Source: Stieleria maiorica (GTDB lineage Bacteria > Planctomycetota > Planctomycetia > Pirellulales > Pirellulaceae). From it: a stretch of DNA of 64,000 nucleotides. The notes beneath the pieces are model-generated. The model had not been told where the DNA came from. It saw only the letters and a program-made list of their open reading frames with translations, and did no database searches. A program made the position numbers and the translations under genes. The DNA lies in NCBI RefSeq assembly GCF_008035925.1, contig NZ_CP036264.1, positions 7,659,641-7,723,640 on the forward strand, written 5' to 3'. Shown here piece by piece: positions 61,610 through 64,000 of this stretch; the first letter of the stretch is position 1; every line of letters begins with the position of its first letter.

Positions 61610-62812
61610 TCATAGTGCCAACGCCCGTTCAACGAACCAGTAACTGGCGATCACACCGATCACGACCGATCCGCCGGCCAGAATGACACGTCGATAGAGC
61701 GCGCTTTCTCTCAGCAGAAAGATGATCGGGAACACCACGGCAACGATCGCCAGTTGCCCGAGTTCCACACCCAGGTTGAATCCGATCAGCACCTTGACCA
61801 GGTGGATCATCCGAAACGGCAATTCGCTCATCACCGAGGCGAATCCCATGCCGTGGAACAGACCAAATCCAAAAATGATCAACCAGGTTTTGTCATTAAA
61901 CCGAGGGCGGATCGTGTTGAGTGCGACCAGGATGATCGAAAGTGCGATCACCGATTCGACCAATCGCGATGGCAAGTCGATCACACCCAGTGCGGCCAGG
62001 CTGAGCGTGATCGAGTGAGCGATCGTGAACAGCGTGACAATTTTGACGATGTTGAAAAAGGCTTGTTTGAACCCTTGCACCGGTTGCCAGGCGTTGTCCC
62101 GGCGGACCAAGACGGCCGGCAGCAGCAGCGCGACGATGAACAGGATGTGGTCGATTCCGATCCAGATGTGCAGCACGCCTTGCCAGATGAAATCACGCGG
62201 CCGCAGCAGCAGATCGATGTGGGTCAGGTCCAGCTCTTGAACCGGGTTGTGTGATCCGAAGACCATCGCGGTAAACTCGCCTTCGAATTCTTGGCCGCTT
62301 TTTCGATTGCGTTCGATGCAGACCAGACTGCGGTGCGTGAAGTCGTCCTCGACGAACAGACTGTTTCGGATCGTGATCGTGTCTGGTACGGGGCCGGTCG
62401 GGGTTTGATAGAGGTACTGGGCGTAGCTGCCTTCGTCGGCCGGCAAGTCCAGGATCTGCAGATCGATGTACTGGATCGGAATCGGACCGGAGTCGACCGA
62501 GAGTTGGTAGTGTTCTCGGATGTAGTCGAGCACACGTGGCTGCGTTTGCCGGAGAATCTGCACGCGTTTGTCCGCCGGGGCGTCAGTCCCTTGATCGCGA
62601 TCATCGGTCGCGGCGTCCGCGTGGACATCGATTCCCAGTTTGTCACGCAGGTCGTTCAAATTGAGTTCGACACGTCCGGTGAACCGATCTTCTTCGACAT
62701 TCAGCCAGACGTAGGTTTCGCCGGTCGTGTGGGCACGGGCCGCGCCCGAAAGCACGCACGCCGTCAGGAACACGAACCAAATCAACCGTCCGCGGACCAA
62801 AAAGCGGGACAT
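61610..62812 (-). CDS. HupE/UreJ-like membrane protein
   Basis: 400 residues from ATG 62812 with a signal peptide (LIWFVFLTACVLSGAARA). The N-terminal ~200 residues are extracytoplasmic (YVWLNVEEDRFTGRVELNLN); then HIWIGIDHILFIVALLLP, the marked HupE/UreJ signature, opens six membrane spans to the C-terminus, with GFGLFHGMGFA. HupE/UreJ-type proteins are proposed metal (often nickel) permeases; this long two-part form has no defined role. It lies 73 bp upstream of the NRPS operon on the same strand and could share a transcript. The open frame runs to 63430; the start at 62812 is chosen for the signal peptide. Confidence 0.75.
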   Translation of the reverse strand: MSRFLVRGRLIWFVFLTACVLSGAARAHTTGETYVWLNVEEDRFTGRVELNLNDLRDKLGIDVHADAATDDRDQGTDAPADKRVQILRQTQPRVLDYIREHYQLSVDSGPIPIQYIDLQILDLPADEGSYAQYLYQTPTGPVPDTITIRNSLFVEDDFTHRSLVCIERNRKSGQEFEGEFTAMVFGSHNPVQELDLTHIDLLLRPRDFIWQGVLHIWIGIDHILFIVALLLPAVLVRRDNAWQPVQGFKQAFFNIVKIVTLFTIAHSITLSLAALGVIDLPSRLVESVIALSIILVALNTIRPRFNDKTWLIIFGFGLFHGMGFASVMSELPFRMIHLVKVLIGFNLGVELGQLAIVAVVFPIIFLLRESALYRRVILAGGSVVIGVIASYWFVERALAL

Positions 62813-63223
62813 CGCGTTTTTCCTGTCCGTGTCAGTTCCGCCGCGGATGTCCCACGCCGGAGAGGTCGTTGTGGCGAGGGGTGATCGCGGCCCGCTGTCG
62901 GAACGAAGCGGTGCACCGGGGCCGAGCGGTTTGTGAGGGATCGGTTTCATGAGGCAAGTCACGTGCGAATTCGCGTCAGTGCCGCTTTGCACAGGATAGT
63001 CAATGGGTAGGCCAGAATAGTACCTTCGGTGGTGGCGGTGCGTCATTTTCGTGCTTGCGGTGGCTGTTTGTGTGAAAGTCTGCCGGCCACTTCGCGTGAA
63101 TCGCTTCGACCGATAGGATGAACGGGGGGCGACCGATTGTGACGGACGCACGTCCCCGTCGATCGCTGGAGCCCTCAGGCTCCGTCCCCTGATCCCTCCC
63201 CACCGCGTTTGTTGGAAGTATTG
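62813..63223. other. divergent intergenic region, no gene
   Basis: 411 bp between the HupE-like gene (minus) and the dihydroorotase gene (plus). It must contain the two promoters; none can be pinned down by eye. No repeat family is seen. Confidence 0.4.
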
Positions 63224-64000
63224 ATGACCCGCGTTCTGTTCCGAAATGCATCTGTTGTGCTGCCCAATCAGGTCTCCAACGATTCGGTCCTGGTCGAAGA
63301 CGGCAAGATTTTGGACGTCGCCGCCGGGGCGGACGCAGCGGCCGATCAGGTCGTCGACTGCCAGGGGCTGCATCTGATGCCGGGCGTGATCGACGATCAG
63401 GTCCATTTTCGCGAGCCCGGACTGACGCACAAAGAAGACCTGTCAACGGCCAGCCACGCCTGTGCGGCCGGTGGTGTGACCTCGTTTCTGGAGATGCCCA
63501 ACACGAAGCCCCCGGCAGTGACGATCGACGGCGTCCGCGCCAAAGAGCAACTTGCCGCGGAAAAGTCTCTGGTCAATTATGGGTTTTACATCGGGGCCAC
63601 GCCGGACAACGCCGCCGAGCTGGCCAAGGCGACCGATGTCCCGGGGATCAAGATCTTCATCGGCAGCAGCACCGGAAACCTGCTGGTCGACGAGCAGGAA
63701 GCACTCGAACGGATCTTTGCCGAAACCACGTTGCCGATCTGTGCCCATTGCGAAGACGAACAGACCGTGCGTGCCAATGCGGATCGTCTGGCCGGCACGA
63801 CTGACGTGGCTGATCATTCACGCATCCGTGATGTCCGGGCCGCCATGATCGCGACCAAACGATCCACGGATCTGGCCCGCAAATACAAACATCGCTTTCA
63901 CGTTCTGCACGTTTCGACCGGGGACGAACTGCAATACCTGGCCGACCCCGCACCGTACATCACCGCGGAAGTTTGTCTGCACCATTTGTTCTTCAATGTG
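63224..64000 (+). CDS. pyrC: dihydroorotase (5' part; cut by the window end)
   Basis: Starts at ATG 63224 (TTGGAAG ribosome site 6 bp upstream) and remains open to the last base: 259 residues of an expected ~430. Motifs of the amidohydrolase dihydroorotase family are in order: [43 protein letters not shown] with the carboxylation-type lysine before it (GIKIF), CAHCE and HVLHVSTG. The first metal-site His is Gln (DDQVHF in place of DxHVHF), a variant known in Bacteroidetes-type enzymes. It makes dihydroorotate in pyrimidine synthesis (known). Cytoplasmic. Confidence 0.85.
   Translation, partial: MTRVLFRNASVVLPNQVSNDSVLVEDGKILDVAAGADAAADQVVDCQGLHLMPGVIDDQVHFREPGLTHKEDLSTASHACAAGGVTSFLEMPNTKPPAVTIDGVRAKEQLAAEKSLVNYGFYIGATPDNAAELAKATDVPGIKIFIGSSTGNLLVDEQEALERIFAETTLPICAHCEDEQTVRANADRLAGTTDVADHSRIRDVRAAMIATKRSTDLARKYKHRFHVLHVSTGDELQYLADPAPYITAEVCLHHLFFNV

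Noticed and set aside
61610..63430. 606-residue version of the HupE-like protein
   Set aside because: The first 206 codons overlap the dihydroorotase gene start region; the signal peptide begins at 62812.

Overview
The window looks like a chromosomal piece of a planctomycete, most likely of the Pirellulaceae (Rhodopirellula/Stieleria/Rubripirellula relatives). This is inferred from the gene families: a PSD1-type cytochrome (DUF1549/DUF1553) paired with a DUF1501 protein, a PVC-type haem-binding protein, three secreted sulfatases, a BlaI/BlaR1-like pair whose sensor carries carboxypeptidase-regulatory repeats, a DUF4432 and a DUF4832 protein, an exported caspase, and GC-rich, repeat-laden intergenic regions.

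Layout. 1-963: 3' part of a haem-binding protein. 1109-5734 (minus): nitrate reductase operon napD-napA-napB-ferredoxin-orphan, with no napC. 5829-8973 (plus): a divergent tetrahaem cytochrome / Fe-S protein / NrfD module that could oxidise quinol for NapAB. 9251-18011: esterase, sulfatase, regulatory-domain protein and BlaI/BlaR1-like pair. 18133-26824 (minus): a five-gene, tightly packed operon headed by an exported caspase-FGE fusion, with two single-span membrane proteins, a dihaem protein and a lipoprotein-like or secreted protein. An ECF sigma factor and a membrane protein diverge from it at 27836-29279. 29668-37023: two sulfatases, a DUF4832 protein and a cis-3-hydroxy-L-proline dehydratase. 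37143-46054: giant TPR protein and the PSD1/DUF1501 pair. 46883-49461: DUF4432 protein and an unknown secreted protein.

49528-61536 (minus) is a compact non-ribosomal peptide cluster of six genes, nearly all joined by start/stop overlaps. It comprises an acyl-CoA-dehydrogenase-like enzyme, a free-standing adenylation enzyme and a free carrier protein (the architecture that turns proline into a pyrrole-2-carboxyl starter), then a methyltransferase, a two-module NRPS (C-A-PCP-C-A-MT), and a terminal protein that supplies the missing C-terminal part of the second A domain plus PCP and thioesterase. Three features stand out: the second A domain is split over two genes with a methyltransferase at the break; the thioesterase has Cys at the nucleophile position; and a 100-bp REP-like palindrome lies in frame inside the second condensation domain. 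No transporter or phosphopantetheinyl transferase is visible in the window. The right edge holds a HupE/UreJ-like membrane protein and the start of a dihydroorotase gene.

Non-coding DNA is dominated by several palindromic repeat families: elements ending in TTGGTGT...AGGCTTTAGCC, a CCGGAAGGGCC palindrome, a GTTTTCGA hairpin, and a perfect 4 x 156 bp tandem array. I saw no tRNA, rRNA, CRISPR array or transposase gene. All family calls are by eye from motifs; no database search was run.
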